DNA of 35,883 bases from Phyllobacteriaceae bacterium. Lineage in GTDB: Bacteria > Pseudomonadota > Alphaproteobacteria > Rhizobiales > Rhizobiaceae. Shown here one piece after another: positions 9,614 through 20,995 of the stretch. The stretch spans positions 1 through 35,883 of the forward strand of contig JAJUHJ010000021.1 in NCBI GenBank assembly GCA_029279965.1, given 5' to 3'. Positions within the stretch are counted from its first letter, which is position 1. Every line of letters starts with the position of its first letter. The position numbers were made by a program, and so were the translations under genes. A model generated the notes under the pieces. The model did no database searches. It saw only the letters and a list, made by a program, of their open reading frames with translations, and was not told where the DNA came from.

Positions 9614-10771
9614 ATGCAATTGGAGACACTCGGCTTTTTCGGCATTGCTTTCGCGGCCCTTGCGCGTTTCTGGCCTGTCTGGCTGGCGCTTGCGATCGTC
9701 GTTGTACTCAGCCTGTCCTTCAAGAGGCGCCTGGGTCTTTACGGCCAACTGTTCGACACCGGCGTGGGCCTCGCGGGAGTGACGATCTGCCTGTTCTGGC
9801 TTTTTACGGCGATCTTTGCCGGAGTGATCGCGCCGTTCGATCCGCTCCAGCAGGTCGCGTTGCTGAAGGACGCGCCGCCCGGAACAATCGATCCCGGATC
9901 GGGCAGCGCATTTCTCTTCGGCGGCGACCGGCTGGCGCGAGACGTGTTCTCGCGCATGATTTTCGGTAGCCGGATCGTGCTGGCGATCGCCCCAGCGGCA
10001 ACCCTTTTTGCGCTGATGATCGGGGTCACACTCGGCCTTCCGGCAGGCTATTACGGGGGGTGGATCGATAGCATCCTGACGTTTCTCGCCAATCTGGTCT
10101 TGGCCTTTCCGGTCATTCTCCTGTTCTATCTGCTTGTGACGCCGGGCATCCGCGAGACGGCGATTCCGCAATGGCTCGCGGGCGTGTTCTTCATTTTTCC
10201 GATGATCTTCTTCTCAACGCTTTTTTATACGCGTTTCAGCGGCCGGCCGGGCCTTCTGACCGTTCTGCTCGGCGCCACAATCGTCGTCGGTGGATGGATC
10301 TATGCCGGCCTTGTCTTCAATGCCGATCCGCTGGGCATCGTCTCCATGTCTCCCAACGAACTGAACATTTTCGTGGCCGTGGTCTTCGCTTCGAGCCCCG
10401 GTGTTTTCCGGATCGTGCGCGGCCTGACGTTGGACCTCAAGACCCGGGACTATGTGGCGGCCGCTCAAACCCGTGGGGAAAGGCCCTGGTACATCATGCT
10501 CTGGGAGGTGCTGCCGAACGCGCGGGGGCCGCTGATTGTCGATGGGTGCCTGAGGATTGGCTACACGACCATCCTGCTCGGCACGCTTGGCTTTTTCGGC
10601 CTCGGACTGGCGCCGGAAAGCCCAGACTGGGGCACTGCCATCAAGGAGTCGAGCCGTCTCCTGAGGGCCTATGTCCACCCCGCACTGCCGCCTGCTTTCG
10701 CACTGATGTCTTTCGTTCTGGGGCTCAATCTCCTTGCCGACGCGCTGCGCGAGCAGTCGCTGAAGGATTAA
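9614..10771 (+). CDS. ABC transporter permease (DppC-like)
   Basis: GGDRLARDVFSRMIFGSRIVLAIAPAATLFALMIGVTLGLPAGYYGG; EAA-type loop DYVAAAQTRGERPWYIMLWEVLPNARGPLIV. Confidence 0.88.
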   Translation: MQLETLGFFGIAFAALARFWPVWLALAIVVVLSLSFKRRLGLYGQLFDTGVGLAGVTICLFWLFTAIFAGVIAPFDPLQQVALLKDAPPGTIDPGSGSAFLFGGDRLARDVFSRMIFGSRIVLAIAPAATLFALMIGVTLGLPAGYYGGWIDSILTFLANLVLAFPVILLFYLLVTPGIRETAIPQWLAGVFFIFPMIFFSTLFYTRFSGRPGLLTVLLGATIVVGGWIYAGLVFNADPLGIVSMSPNELNIFVAVVFASSPGVFRIVRGLTLDLKTRDYVAAAQTRGERPWYIMLWEVLPNARGPLIVDGCLRIGYTTILLGTLGFFGLGLAPESPDWGTAIKESSRLLRAYVHPALPPAFALMSFVLGLNLLADALREQSLKD

Positions 10772-10792
10772 ATGCACTTCCGGAGGCGCTTT

Positions 10793-10858
10793 ATGCCCCA
10801 TTTTGTGAAGTACGAAGAAACGTGGCCCGTTCTTGCTGCAGCGGGGAACCGGCCATGA
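10793..10858 (+). CDS. Putative 21-aa small ORF MPHFVKYEETWPVLAAAGNRP between permease and ATPase
   Basis: GGAGG 6 nt upstream of ATG; stop overlaps the next gene's start (ATGA at 10855-10858). An in-frame ATG at 10772 would give 28 aa. Confidence 0.45.
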   Translation: MPHFVKYEETWPVLAAAGNRP

Positions 10859-12969
10859 ACGAGGCGGTAATGATGCAAAAGGCTGGCGTGAGACCGGCGC
10901 CTGAGCCCATCCTTGAAATCGAAAATCTTTCTATCTCTTTCTTCACGCGCGCGGGCGAAAGCCCGGCTGTCGTCGATTTCTCCTGCAAGGTGATGCCCGG
11001 CGAGGCGATGGGGATCGTCGGCGAGTCGGGCTGCGGCAAGTCCACCGTGGCGCTCGGCATCATGCGCGACCTTGCCAAAGGCGGCAGAATCGTCGGCGGG
11101 CACATTCGCTTCAAAGGCCGCGATATGGCCGACATGAGCGAAGCAGAGTTGCGCCAGCTTCGCGGCAATGAAATCGCCATGATCTATCAGGAGCCGATGG
11201 CGAGCCTCAACCCGGCCATGAAGATCGGCCGCCAGCTTATGGAAGTGCCGCTGGTGCATGAAAACGTGTCTCGAAAGGAAGCATGGGACCGTTCGCTGGA
11301 AATAGTCCGTGCGGTGCGCCTGCCAGATGCGGAACGGATCATGCGCGCCTACCCGCACCAGCTTTCCGGAGGCCAGCAGCAGCGCATCGTCATCGCCATG
11401 GCGCTGCTTTCCAAGCCATCGCTGCTTCTGCTTGACGAGCCGACGACTGCACTGGACGTGACTGTGGAGGCCGGAATCGTCGAACTGGTGAAGGAAATCG
11501 GAAAGCAATATGGCACGTCGATGCTGTTCGTGTCGCACAATCTGGGTCTGATCCTGGAGACCTGCGACAGCATCACGGTGATGTATTCAGGGGAGGCGGT
11601 CGAGACCGGCCGCGTCCGTGATGTCTTTGAGCATATGCGCCACCCCTATACGCAAGGGCTGTTTCGCTCGATCCCTCTGCCCGGCGCCGATAAGAACATG
11701 CGTCCGCTCGTTGCCATTCCCGGCCAGTTGCCGCTGCCGCACGAGCGTCCCGGGGGGTGCAATTTCGGGCCACGGTGCCGGCATTTCATGGCGGGCCGAT
11801 GCGATGCGGCAGATATCTCCATGTCTTTGGTGAAAGGCGATGAAGACCATCGCTCGCGCTGCGTGCGTCTCGACGAAATCGACTGGACGGGAACATTCGA
11901 TGAGACTGTGACCGGACGCGAGCCCGTAACGCCGGGCAAACCCATGCTGAAGGTGGACGAGCTGACAAAATATTATCTGGTCGACACCAATGCGGTTGCC
12001 GGCCAGGCAGGAACGCGCACGGTCAAGGCCAATGAGGCGCTGAGCTTCGAGGCGCGCGAGGCCGAGACAGTGGCAATTGTGGGCGAGTCAGGCTGCGGCA
12101 AGTCCACCCTGGCCAAGGTGCTGCTCGGGCTGGAGACGACGAGCGAGGGAACTGTTGAGCTGGATGGCGCCGAAATACAGGACAAGCCGGTGGAGGCACG
12201 TGACACGCGCACGGTCGCCGCTATCCAGATGGTGTTTCAAAACCCGTTCGATACGCTCAATCCCAGCCATTCAGTGGGGGCGCAGATCATGCGTTCGCTG
12301 GAGAAGTTCAAGGTCGGGCGGACGGTGGCAGACCGACGCAACAGGATGCTCGAGCTGCTCGATCTGGTAAAGCTGCCGCGTGCCTTTGCGTCGCGCATGC
12401 CACGCCAGCTCTCCGGTGGGCAGAAGCAACGCATCGGCGTGGCGCGCGCCTTTGCAGGCAACGCCAAGGTCGTGGTGGCAGATGAACCGGTTTCGGCGCT
12501 CGATGTGTCGGTGCAAGCGGCAGTGACCGAGCTTCTTATGGACATTCAGCGCAAGAACAGGACCACAATGCTGTTCATCAGCCATGACCTGTCTGTCGTG
12601 CGCTATCTCGCCGATCGTGTGCTGGTCATGTATCTCGGCCACATCGTCGAGCAGGGGACGACGGAGCAGATTTTTGCGCCGCCCTATCACCCCTATACGG
12701 AGGCACTTCTGTCAGCCATTCCGATTGCCGACACCTCCGTGCGCAAGAAGCAGATCGTGCTGGAAGGCGACGTTCCTTCTGCCATGAATCCGCCCTCAGG
12801 CTGTCCTTTCCAGACCCGCTGTCTCTATAAACACCTCGTGCCCGACAACCGGTGCGAGCGGGAAGTGCCACCGCTGAAGGATTTGGGCGGAGGACATGGC
12901 AGCCTTTGCTGGCTGGAAGAAGACAACTTGAAGAAGATGGAGCCTGTGATCCAGGTGCAAGAAGAATAG
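10855..12969 (+). CDS. Fused double ATP-binding protein of the peptide ABC transporter (DppD-DppF fusion)
   Basis: Two complete ABC cassettes (GESGCGKSTVAL...LSGGQQQRIVIAMAL; GESGCGKSTLAKV...LSGGQKQRIGVARAF), each followed by an oligopeptide-type C-terminal Cys motif (GGCNFGPRCRHFMAGRC; SGCPFQTRCLYKHLVPDNRC). Confidence 0.92.
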   Translation: MNEAVMMQKAGVRPAPEPILEIENLSISFFTRAGESPAVVDFSCKVMPGEAMGIVGESGCGKSTVALGIMRDLAKGGRIVGGHIRFKGRDMADMSEAELRQLRGNEIAMIYQEPMASLNPAMKIGRQLMEVPLVHENVSRKEAWDRSLEIVRAVRLPDAERIMRAYPHQLSGGQQQRIVIAMALLSKPSLLLLDEPTTALDVTVEAGIVELVKEIGKQYGTSMLFVSHNLGLILETCDSITVMYSGEAVETGRVRDVFEHMRHPYTQGLFRSIPLPGADKNMRPLVAIPGQLPLPHERPGGCNFGPRCRHFMAGRCDAADISMSLVKGDEDHRSRCVRLDEIDWTGTFDETVTGREPVTPGKPMLKVDELTKYYLVDTNAVAGQAGTRTVKANEALSFEAREAETVAIVGESGCGKSTLAKVLLGLETTSEGTVELDGAEIQDKPVEARDTRTVAAIQMVFQNPFDTLNPSHSVGAQIMRSLEKFKVGRTVADRRNRMLELLDLVKLPRAFASRMPRQLSGGQKQRIGVARAFAGNAKVVVADEPVSALDVSVQAAVTELLMDIQRKNRTTMLFISHDLSVVRYLADRVLVMYLGHIVEQGTTEQIFAPPYHPYTEALLSAIPIADTSVRKKQIVLEGDVPSAMNPPSGCPFQTRCLYKHLVPDNRCEREVPPLKDLGGGHGSLCWLEEDNLKKMEPVIQVQEE

Positions 12970-12970
12970 C

Positions 12971-13045
12971 GCCGATGCTCTCATCCTCTCTCGGATAAGA
13001 ATTATCTCTGTGCGCCGGTCACGAGAACAGGAGGGTATGTCATGA
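12971..13045 (+). pseudogene. Relic of the 3' end of a brnT-like toxin gene
   Basis: In-frame ADALILSRIRIISVRRSREQEGMS-stop; RIRIISVRRSREQE resembles BrnT (PF04365) C termini; stop overlaps the antitoxin start as ATGA. Confidence 0.55.
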
Positions 13046-13263
13046 AGATGAAGGCGGAAAAGTTTGATGAGGCGTTCGACAGCGGTGAGGATTTGTCGGA
13101 TGTCGTCGATTGGCAAGCGGCCCGGCGGCCTAATTTGGAATTGAAGCGCGTGAATGTCGATTTTCCTGCTTGGGTCGTTTCTGGACTGGATAAGCAGGCA
13201 AAGCGGCTCGGTGTGAGCAGACAGGCGCTCATCAAACTGTGGATCGCCGAACGGCTTCAGTAG
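13042..13263 (+). CDS. BrnA/CopG-family antitoxin (orphan)
   Basis: 73 aa MKMKAEKFDEAFDSGEDLSDVVDWQAARRPNLELKRVNVDFPAWVVSGLDKQAKRLGVSRQALIKLWIAERLQ; ribbon-helix-helix C terminus. Confidence 0.8.
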   Translation: MKMKAEKFDEAFDSGEDLSDVVDWQAARRPNLELKRVNVDFPAWVVSGLDKQAKRLGVSRQALIKLWIAERLQ

Positions 13264-13275
13264 CTCGGAAAGCCG

Positions 13276-14343
13276 TTATTCAGCTCGGTTGGGCTTGAAC
13301 GATATATCTTGGGCCAGATGGGCGGCGTGGAGCAGCGCTGCACCGGTCGCGACGACCATCTGCGGCAGCAGCATCCATTCCAGCGTCCAGGCGGCCCCGG
13401 AGCGTTCATTCTCATGCACCAGCGCGTGGTGCATGCCGGAAACAAGTGTCGCGTTGAACCGCGCGAGTGTGACGAGGACCTCGGCGCGGACGGGGTTCTT
13501 CTTATGCGGCATGGCGGATGAGCCGCCGCCCTGAGCAAGCTCGATCTCGCCGACTTCGTTCTGCGCCATCAGAGCGATGTCCTGGCCCATTTTGCCCAGG
13601 CTGCCGGTGACAAGCGACAAGATGGATGCGAATTCCGCCATGCCGTCACGCTCGGAATGGCGCACCTGCCCGATCGGATTGAGATCCAGGCTTTCGGCCA
13701 TGCGCGCCGCTACTGCCGCGCCCTTGCTGCCCAGCTTGTCCAGCGTTCCGGCGGCTCCGCCGAAATGCAGAATCTCAATTGCCGGACGTATGTCTTCCAA
13801 CCGCGTGCGGTGGCGCGTAAGCGGCTCGCGCCAGGAACGGATTTTCCGCGCGGCCGGAACGGGAACTGCCGCCTGCATGCGCGTGTGCGCCATGACCTCG
13901 GTGCTGCCGTCGCGTTCTTCCAGCGCCTCCAGCTTGCCGAGAGCATCGTCGAAACGCGACCGGAGAATGTTACAGGCCTGCTTCAGGCGGAGGGCAAGGC
14001 TCGTGTCGATCACGTCCTGGCTCGTCGCCCCGAAATGCAGGTGCTTGCGATGCTCATCGTCAAGCAGCGCGCGCAACTGGGCGACAAAAGCAGGCACGAC
14101 TACACCGTCTCGCGCCACTCCCGACGAGAGCTCCGCGAAATTAGGCGTGAACGTCTCCGCTGCGCGACCGATCGCTGCGACGGCATCTTCCGGAATGATG
14201 TTTTCAGCGGCTTCGGCCTGCGCAAGCGCCACTTCGAAACGCAACATTTCCTGAATGTCGGCGCTGGCTGAAAAAAGCTCTGCCAGCGCCGCGTCGGCCA
14301 AAAGCCCGCTCAGGAACGGGTGGTCGAAAACGGATGTGGTCAT
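13276..14343 (-). CDS. pcaB: 3-carboxy-cis,cis-muconate cycloisomerase
   Basis: Fumarase/aspartase superfamily signature GGSSAMPHKKNPVRAE; adjacent pcaHG; start MTTSVFDHPFLSG at 14343. Confidence 0.9.
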   Translation of the reverse strand: MTTSVFDHPFLSGLLADAALAELFSASADIQEMLRFEVALAQAEAAENIIPEDAVAAIGRAAETFTPNFAELSSGVARDGVVVPAFVAQLRALLDDEHRKHLHFGATSQDVIDTSLALRLKQACNILRSRFDDALGKLEALEERDGSTEVMAHTRMQAAVPVPAARKIRSWREPLTRHRTRLEDIRPAIEILHFGGAAGTLDKLGSKGAAVAARMAESLDLNPIGQVRHSERDGMAEFASILSLVTGSLGKMGQDIALMAQNEVGEIELAQGGGSSAMPHKKNPVRAEVLVTLARFNATLVSGMHHALVHENERSGAAWTLEWMLLPQMVVATGAALLHAAHLAQDISFKPNRAE

Positions 14344-14416
14344 CGATCCTGTCCGCAGGGTTGAAGCATCCGATCTCCTACTTGCATTCTCCTGCCAGGG
14401 GAGAATGCACGCCGCG

Positions 14417-15028
14417 CTAGATATCGAAGAACACCGTCTCCCTGTCTCCCTGGAGATAGATGTCGAAGCTGTAGGTGTCGCCACTGCGCGGTGCGATCAA
14501 GGTCGGCACCCGGTTCTGATGCTCCAGACGGGTAAGGATGGGATCTTCGGCGTTCGCCGCTTCCTCATCGCCAAAATACATGCGTGTCTGCAGTCCCAGA
14601 TTGATGCCGCGCGCGACGATCCACAAGGATATGTGCGGTGCCTGAAAACGGCCGTCAGGGAAGGGCGTCCGCCCGGGTTTTATGGTCTCGAAGGTGAAGA
14701 CGCCGTTTTCATCGGAGGCTTGCCGCCCCCAGCCGGTGAAGTTGGGATCGGCCGAGCCGCGCATCTCCGAAGGGGAGTTGTGCAGCCCGTCGGCGTCGGC
14801 TTGCCAAATCTCGATCAGCGCGTCCTTCACGATCGCATTGGCGCCGTCGATCAAACGCATCTTCACCGTGATGCGCTCGCCCCTGGTCTTCTCGTTGACC
14901 ATGCTGATGCCGAGATCTTCCGGATAGACGCCGGAGATTTCACAGGCGTTCGGGGTCAGTCCGATATGGACGTAAGGGCCCGCGGTCTGCGATGCGGTCT
15001 CCTTCAATCGAATGAGCGGCTGCGCCAT
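14417..15028 (-). CDS. pcaG: Protocatechuate 3,4-dioxygenase alpha subunit
   Basis: Intradiol dioxygenase features (LIEIWQADADGLHNSP; GRFQAPHISLWIVARGIN); adjacent to pcaH. Confidence 0.92.
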   Translation of the reverse strand: MAQPLIRLKETASQTAGPYVHIGLTPNACEISGVYPEDLGISMVNEKTRGERITVKMRLIDGANAIVKDALIEIWQADADGLHNSPSEMRGSADPNFTGWGRQASDENGVFTFETIKPGRTPFPDGRFQAPHISLWIVARGINLGLQTRMYFGDEEAANAEDPILTRLEHQNRVPTLIAPRSGDTYSFDIYLQGDRETVFFDI

Positions 15029-15030
15029 GA

Positions 15031-15771
15031 TCAATTGCCCTCCAGCTTGTTTTCGAACATCGTCGAGCGGCGGCCGCGCAGCACGATGTCGAATTTATAG
15101 GCCCTTGCATCCATCGGCAGCGTAGACTGCATATCAAGCGCCGCAATCAGTCCTTCAATGGCTTCGCGGCTTGGAATGGTGCGAACGATGGGGCACTGCC
15201 AGATCATCGGGTCACCTTCGAAATACATCTGCGTGATGAGCCGCTGAACGAAGCCATGGCCGAAGATGGCGAAGTGGATGTGCGCGGGACGCCATTCATT
15301 GGGACCGTTTGGCCAGGGATAGGCGCCGGGCTGGACGGTGCGGAAGGAATAGTTGCCGTCCTCGTCGGTGATGGTGCGGCCGCAGCCGCCGAAATTCGGA
15401 TCGAGAGGGGCGAGATAACCGTCCTTCTTGTGCCGGTAACGCCCGCCGGCATTGGCCTGCCAGAACTCGACCAGAACGTTCGGCACCGGCCGCGCCCGCT
15501 CATCGAGCACCTTGCCGTAAACGATAATTCGAGGGCCGATGGCGCTTTCGCCGGGCTTGGCGAAATTCAGCGTCAGATCATTGTCGAGCTCGCCCAGCAT
15601 TTCGTGGCCGAACACGGGGCCGGTGATTTCCGAAACCGTGTTGGCGAAGGAGACCGGCGCCTTCTGGGGCGAGCGCACGACGGTGCTCTTGTACCCCGGT
15701 GCGAAAGCCGGCGGATGCCAGGTGCGGTCTCGCTGGAAAAAGCCGCCCGTCTCGGGCTTCGTGTTCTTCAT
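15031..15771 (-). CDS. pcaH: Protocatechuate 3,4-dioxygenase beta subunit
   Basis: [73 protein letters not shown], intradiol dioxygenase signature. Confidence 0.94.
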   Translation of the reverse strand: MKNTKPETGGFFQRDRTWHPPAFAPGYKSTVVRSPQKAPVSFANTVSEITGPVFGHEMLGELDNDLTLNFAKPGESAIGPRIIVYGKVLDERARPVPNVLVEFWQANAGGRYRHKKDGYLAPLDPNFGGCGRTITDEDGNYSFRTVQPGAYPWPNGPNEWRPAHIHFAIFGHGFVQRLITQMYFEGDPMIWQCPIVRTIPSREAIEGLIAALDMQSTLPMDARAYKFDIVLRGRRSTMFENKLEGN

Positions 15772-16163
15772 TTTTGTTCTCCCGATTCCATTTCGGCAAG
15801 CGTCTGCTTGATGATCTTGATGGCATGGTTGGCCGCTGGAACGCCGGCGTAGATCGCCACATGCAGCATCGCTTCACGCAAATCCTCGGCAGTGGCACCG
15901 GTATTGGGGGTGGCACGCACATGCATGGCGACCTCATCGTCATGGCCGAGGGCGGCCAGAAGCGCAATCGTTACGATGGAGCGCTCGCGCTTCGTCCAGT
16001 CGGGCCGTGACCATACATGGCCCCAGGCAGCCTCCGTAATGAGTTCCTGAAAAGGAATGTCGAATTCGGTCTTGCCTGCTTCCGCCCGATCAACCCAGGC
16101 ATTCCCCAGTACTGAGCGGCGCGTGGCCATGCCCTGCGTAAAGCGTTCCGTTTTCTCGTTCAT
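15768..16163 (-). CDS. pcaC: 4-carboxymuconolactone decarboxylase
   Basis: [14 protein letters not shown]...[68 protein letters not shown]; start [11 protein letters not shown] at 16163. Confidence 0.92.
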   Translation of the reverse strand: MNEKTERFTQGMATRRSVLGNAWVDRAEAGKTEFDIPFQELITEAAWGHVWSRPDWTKRERSIVTIALLAALGHDDEVAMHVRATPNTGATAEDLREAMLHVAIYAGVPAANHAIKIIKQTLAEMESGEQK

Positions 16164-16192
16164 GGTTTCTCCCCGACCGAACAGTTCACGGC

Positions 16193-18369
<2,177 letters not shown>

Positions 18370-18372
18370 TCT

Positions 18373-19053
18373 TCAATCGTCCAGGAAGCGGCCGGGAATT
18401 GCCTCGGCGTAGGGGAACATCGGAAAGTAGGGACGAGCCTCCGCGATGACGCGCATCACCGAAGGGCGTGCCATGAGATGATCGAAATAGGTGACAAGGT
18501 TCTGGCGGTGATCGTCGATGGGATGGACAATGGAGGCGAAAAAGAGCGCCGGGGCCGCCGAACAATCGGCCATGGTGAAGGATGATCCCGCCACCCAGCT
18601 TTCGGAGGAGACCTGCCCGTCAATCATGCTGTAGGCTGTCTCCAGCGTCGCCCGCGCATTCTCAACACCCAGCGGGTCCCTCTGTTCTTCCGGGCGCAGG
18701 CGGTCGGTAACGATGGTCTGCATCGGCACGCTAACATAATTGTCAAAGAAGCGATCCCAAAGCCGTACCTGCAATGAGGCTTCAGGCTCTTCCGGCAGCA
18801 GGCGAACGGGACCGGGATAGTGCTGTTGCAGATACTCTATGATGATGCTGGTTTCAGGAACGGCGCGATCCCTCGCATTATCTTGCAGAACCGGGATTTT
18901 GCCGACCGGCCAACGCTCCAGCAGAGCGGCAGCGGAACCTGGATCGCCGAGATCGATCGTCCTGCCTTCAAAAGGTGTCCTGTTCTCGTAAAGGGCAATC
19001 AACACCTTGTGACAGAAGGAGGCGAGCGGGTGCATATAGAGGACAAGGGACAT
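18373..19053 (-). CDS. Glutathione S-transferase family protein
   Basis: LYMHPLASFCHKVLIALYEN...GKIPVLQDN...PETSIIIEYLQQHYPG, thioredoxin-fold N terminus. Confidence 0.88.
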   Translation of the reverse strand: MSLVLYMHPLASFCHKVLIALYENRTPFEGRTIDLGDPGSAAALLERWPVGKIPVLQDNARDRAVPETSIIIEYLQQHYPGPVRLLPEEPEASLQVRLWDRFFDNYVSVPMQTIVTDRLRPEEQRDPLGVENARATLETAYSMIDGQVSSESWVAGSSFTMADCSAAPALFFASIVHPIDDHRQNLVTYFDHLMARPSVMRVIAEARPYFPMFPYAEAIPGRFLDD

Positions 19054-19108
19054 GTGTGTTTCCAGTGTTTTCAGACGAGATATTCCGCCTGCCGGCCTGG
19101 GTTCAAAA

Positions 19109-19531
19109 TTATGAGGACGGTATGAATTTCAGAACGCCCGCAATGGTGTGGCCTTTCCCGTCGCTCACGTGGTTCACTCCGTTGTTGACGGGAACCTCGA
19201 GGAAATCGAACGGGCTGAGACCTTCAAGGCAGGCGACGTTGACCGCATATTGATTGGGGTTTGAGCGTCGCTGATGGTGGGTATAGATGCCGCACTTCGA
19301 GCAGAAATAGTGCTTCGCTGTGTTGGTGTTGAACTGGTAGAGACTCAGGGCATCTTCTCCTTCGAGGATCTCGATATCGCCCAGTTCTGCCGAGACCGCC
19401 ACCGCGCCGCGCATCCGGCAATAGGAGCAACTGCATCTGCGAGCGGTGTGCAGGCCGTCCGTCAGTTTCACGCGGAAGCGAACGGCCCCGCAATGGCAAG
19501 CGCCATCCATTTGCTCGACATCGAGATTCAT
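19109..19531 (-). CDS. GFA-family (CENP-V/GFA zinc fold) protein
   Basis: GACHCGAVRFRVKL...RRCSCSYCRMRGAV...HYFCSKCGIYTHHQRRSNPNQYAVNVACLEG zinc-ligand spacing. Confidence 0.88.
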   Translation of the reverse strand: MNLDVEQMDGACHCGAVRFRVKLTDGLHTARRCSCSYCRMRGAVAVSAELGDIEILEGEDALSLYQFNTNTAKHYFCSKCGIYTHHQRRSNPNQYAVNVACLEGLSPFDFLEVPVNNGVNHVSDGKGHTIAGVLKFIPSS

Positions 19532-19678
19532 AGGGCTCTCTCCCTCACGGTGAATTTTCTCGGCCAGCCATGACATAGAGGCCATGCGTCCATTGGGCAC
19601 GCAAAGAACGCTCTATTTTGCGGTCAGATGAATCCATGCGGCTGCAAAAATACTCTACCAGCTTGACTGTTCTGCCGT

Positions 19679-20701
19679 CTACATCGTCCAGGCATGTGCC
19701 CGCCGCACAATCCGTAGCCAATCGCCGGCAACATGATAGGAGGTCGCGCGATTTGCCTTGCTCTGTCGCGGATCCAGGAGCACCGTCAGATGGTGCAGCA
19801 GTGCGCCGGCCAATGCATTGGATGCGCCGGCAATCCAATAGGCCGCGCGAATATCGGAGGTCAGCTTGCGCGGCATGCCGAAGGCCGAGAGATAGCGCCG
19901 GAAAAGCGTGTCATGGAGACGCTGGGCTTCAGACTCCCAGAACCGCAAGGTTTGAAGCCAGGAACTGACGTCCTCCAGCGGTGAACCCATGCGCGCGCGC
20001 CCCCAATCGAGGAGGACGGGCTGGTTTTCCCCCTGGCGGCGGCGCACCAGCGCATTGCCCGGGTGAACATCGCCGTGGATCGGGCGGCATCCGAATGGCT
20101 GTTCGCGCAGAAGCTGGCGGCGCAGTTCCGGGGCGGCCTGGATCACGCGATCGAGACTGGGAAGGTCGCGCGCCAGACTGCGAAGGTCCGGCTCGCTGCG
20201 ACACTGTTCCAGCAGCATGTAGGCACCCTCGGCCATCACTTTCATCTCGCGTTCGAAGTCCCATTCGGGCAGGCGGACATCGCCTGCGCTGACAGAGACA
20301 TGAAACCTGCCGAGCCGGGCCAGCATGCCGCCGGTGGCAGCCGGATCGCGCCAGGGCCAGGCCCTCGTCCTGCGCACCGCTTCAAGCAGGATGAACGCCG
20401 AATCCGGCCCCAGTCGCCTGACGGCCAGCAGCTCCGGTGCGATTTTCGCTGCATGTTGGGCGACAAGCCGTTCATAGATGGCGGCTTCCCGCGCCGGGCG
20501 CCCGTCGAGCCGCTTGACCACGGTGCGAAGTGTGGATGCGCGGCCACGATTGTCGCGGTAACGCGCTGTGACGAGCGCCGTTTCAACGGCCTCCGTCCCC
20601 CCGAAAGGCTTGCGCTCAAGCTCCAGATTTCCTGGCGTCGTTCCGGTGCGCGCGGCGATGACGTCAACGATCGCGTTGTGGATTTTCCGGTCGATTTCCA
20701 T
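19679..20701 (-). CDS. Aminoglycoside phosphotransferase (APH)-family protein
   Basis: Catalytic motifs PIHGDVHPGNALV and VLLDWGRARMGSPLEDVSSWL; start MEIDRKIHNAIVD at 20701. Confidence 0.82.
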   Translation of the reverse strand: MEIDRKIHNAIVDVIAARTGTTPGNLELERKPFGGTEAVETALVTARYRDNRGRASTLRTVVKRLDGRPAREAAIYERLVAQHAAKIAPELLAVRRLGPDSAFILLEAVRRTRAWPWRDPAATGGMLARLGRFHVSVSAGDVRLPEWDFEREMKVMAEGAYMLLEQCRSEPDLRSLARDLPSLDRVIQAAPELRRQLLREQPFGCRPIHGDVHPGNALVRRRQGENQPVLLDWGRARMGSPLEDVSSWLQTLRFWESEAQRLHDTLFRRYLSAFGMPRKLTSDIRAAYWIAGASNALAGALLHHLTVLLDPRQSKANRATSYHVAGDWLRIVRRAHAWTM

Positions 20702-20835
20702 GCCGACGAGTCTGAGGGTTATCCTAAATCCATTCAACCCCGCTCCAGGATTTTCGTGAGGCTGCAACCTGGTCTTGCCCGAAGGGATCGAGCCTGCAAT
20801 GTTGCAGCACCTATGGCGAAGTGCGAGGTGCGGAC

Positions 20836-20976
20836 ATGGCAATGGGTATGGCAACTGGCGTTGCCCTTGGAACCGCGATCGGCGTGGCCATGGACAATCT
20901 GCCCATTGGGATCGCCATCGGTATCGCGGTAGGTGCGGCGGTGGGCGCTGCCTACGACTCCAGCAAAAAGAAATAG
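20836..20976 (+). CDS. 46-aa glycine-zipper-like small membrane protein (below the ORF-track cutoff)
   Basis: MAMGMATGVALGTAIGVAMDNLPIGIAIGIAVGAAVGAAYDSSKKK-stop; regular Gly/Ala periodicity with Lys-rich C terminus. Alternative GTG start at 20821. Confidence 0.6.
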   Translation: MAMGMATGVALGTAIGVAMDNLPIGIAIGIAVGAAVGAAYDSSKKK

Positions 20977-20995
20977 CTGCGGTGAAAGCAATCCG

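Noticed and set aside
10171-10854. 228-residue N-terminal extension of the fused ATPase ORF
   Set aside because: Out-of-frame reading of the permease gene; the real start is ATG 10855.
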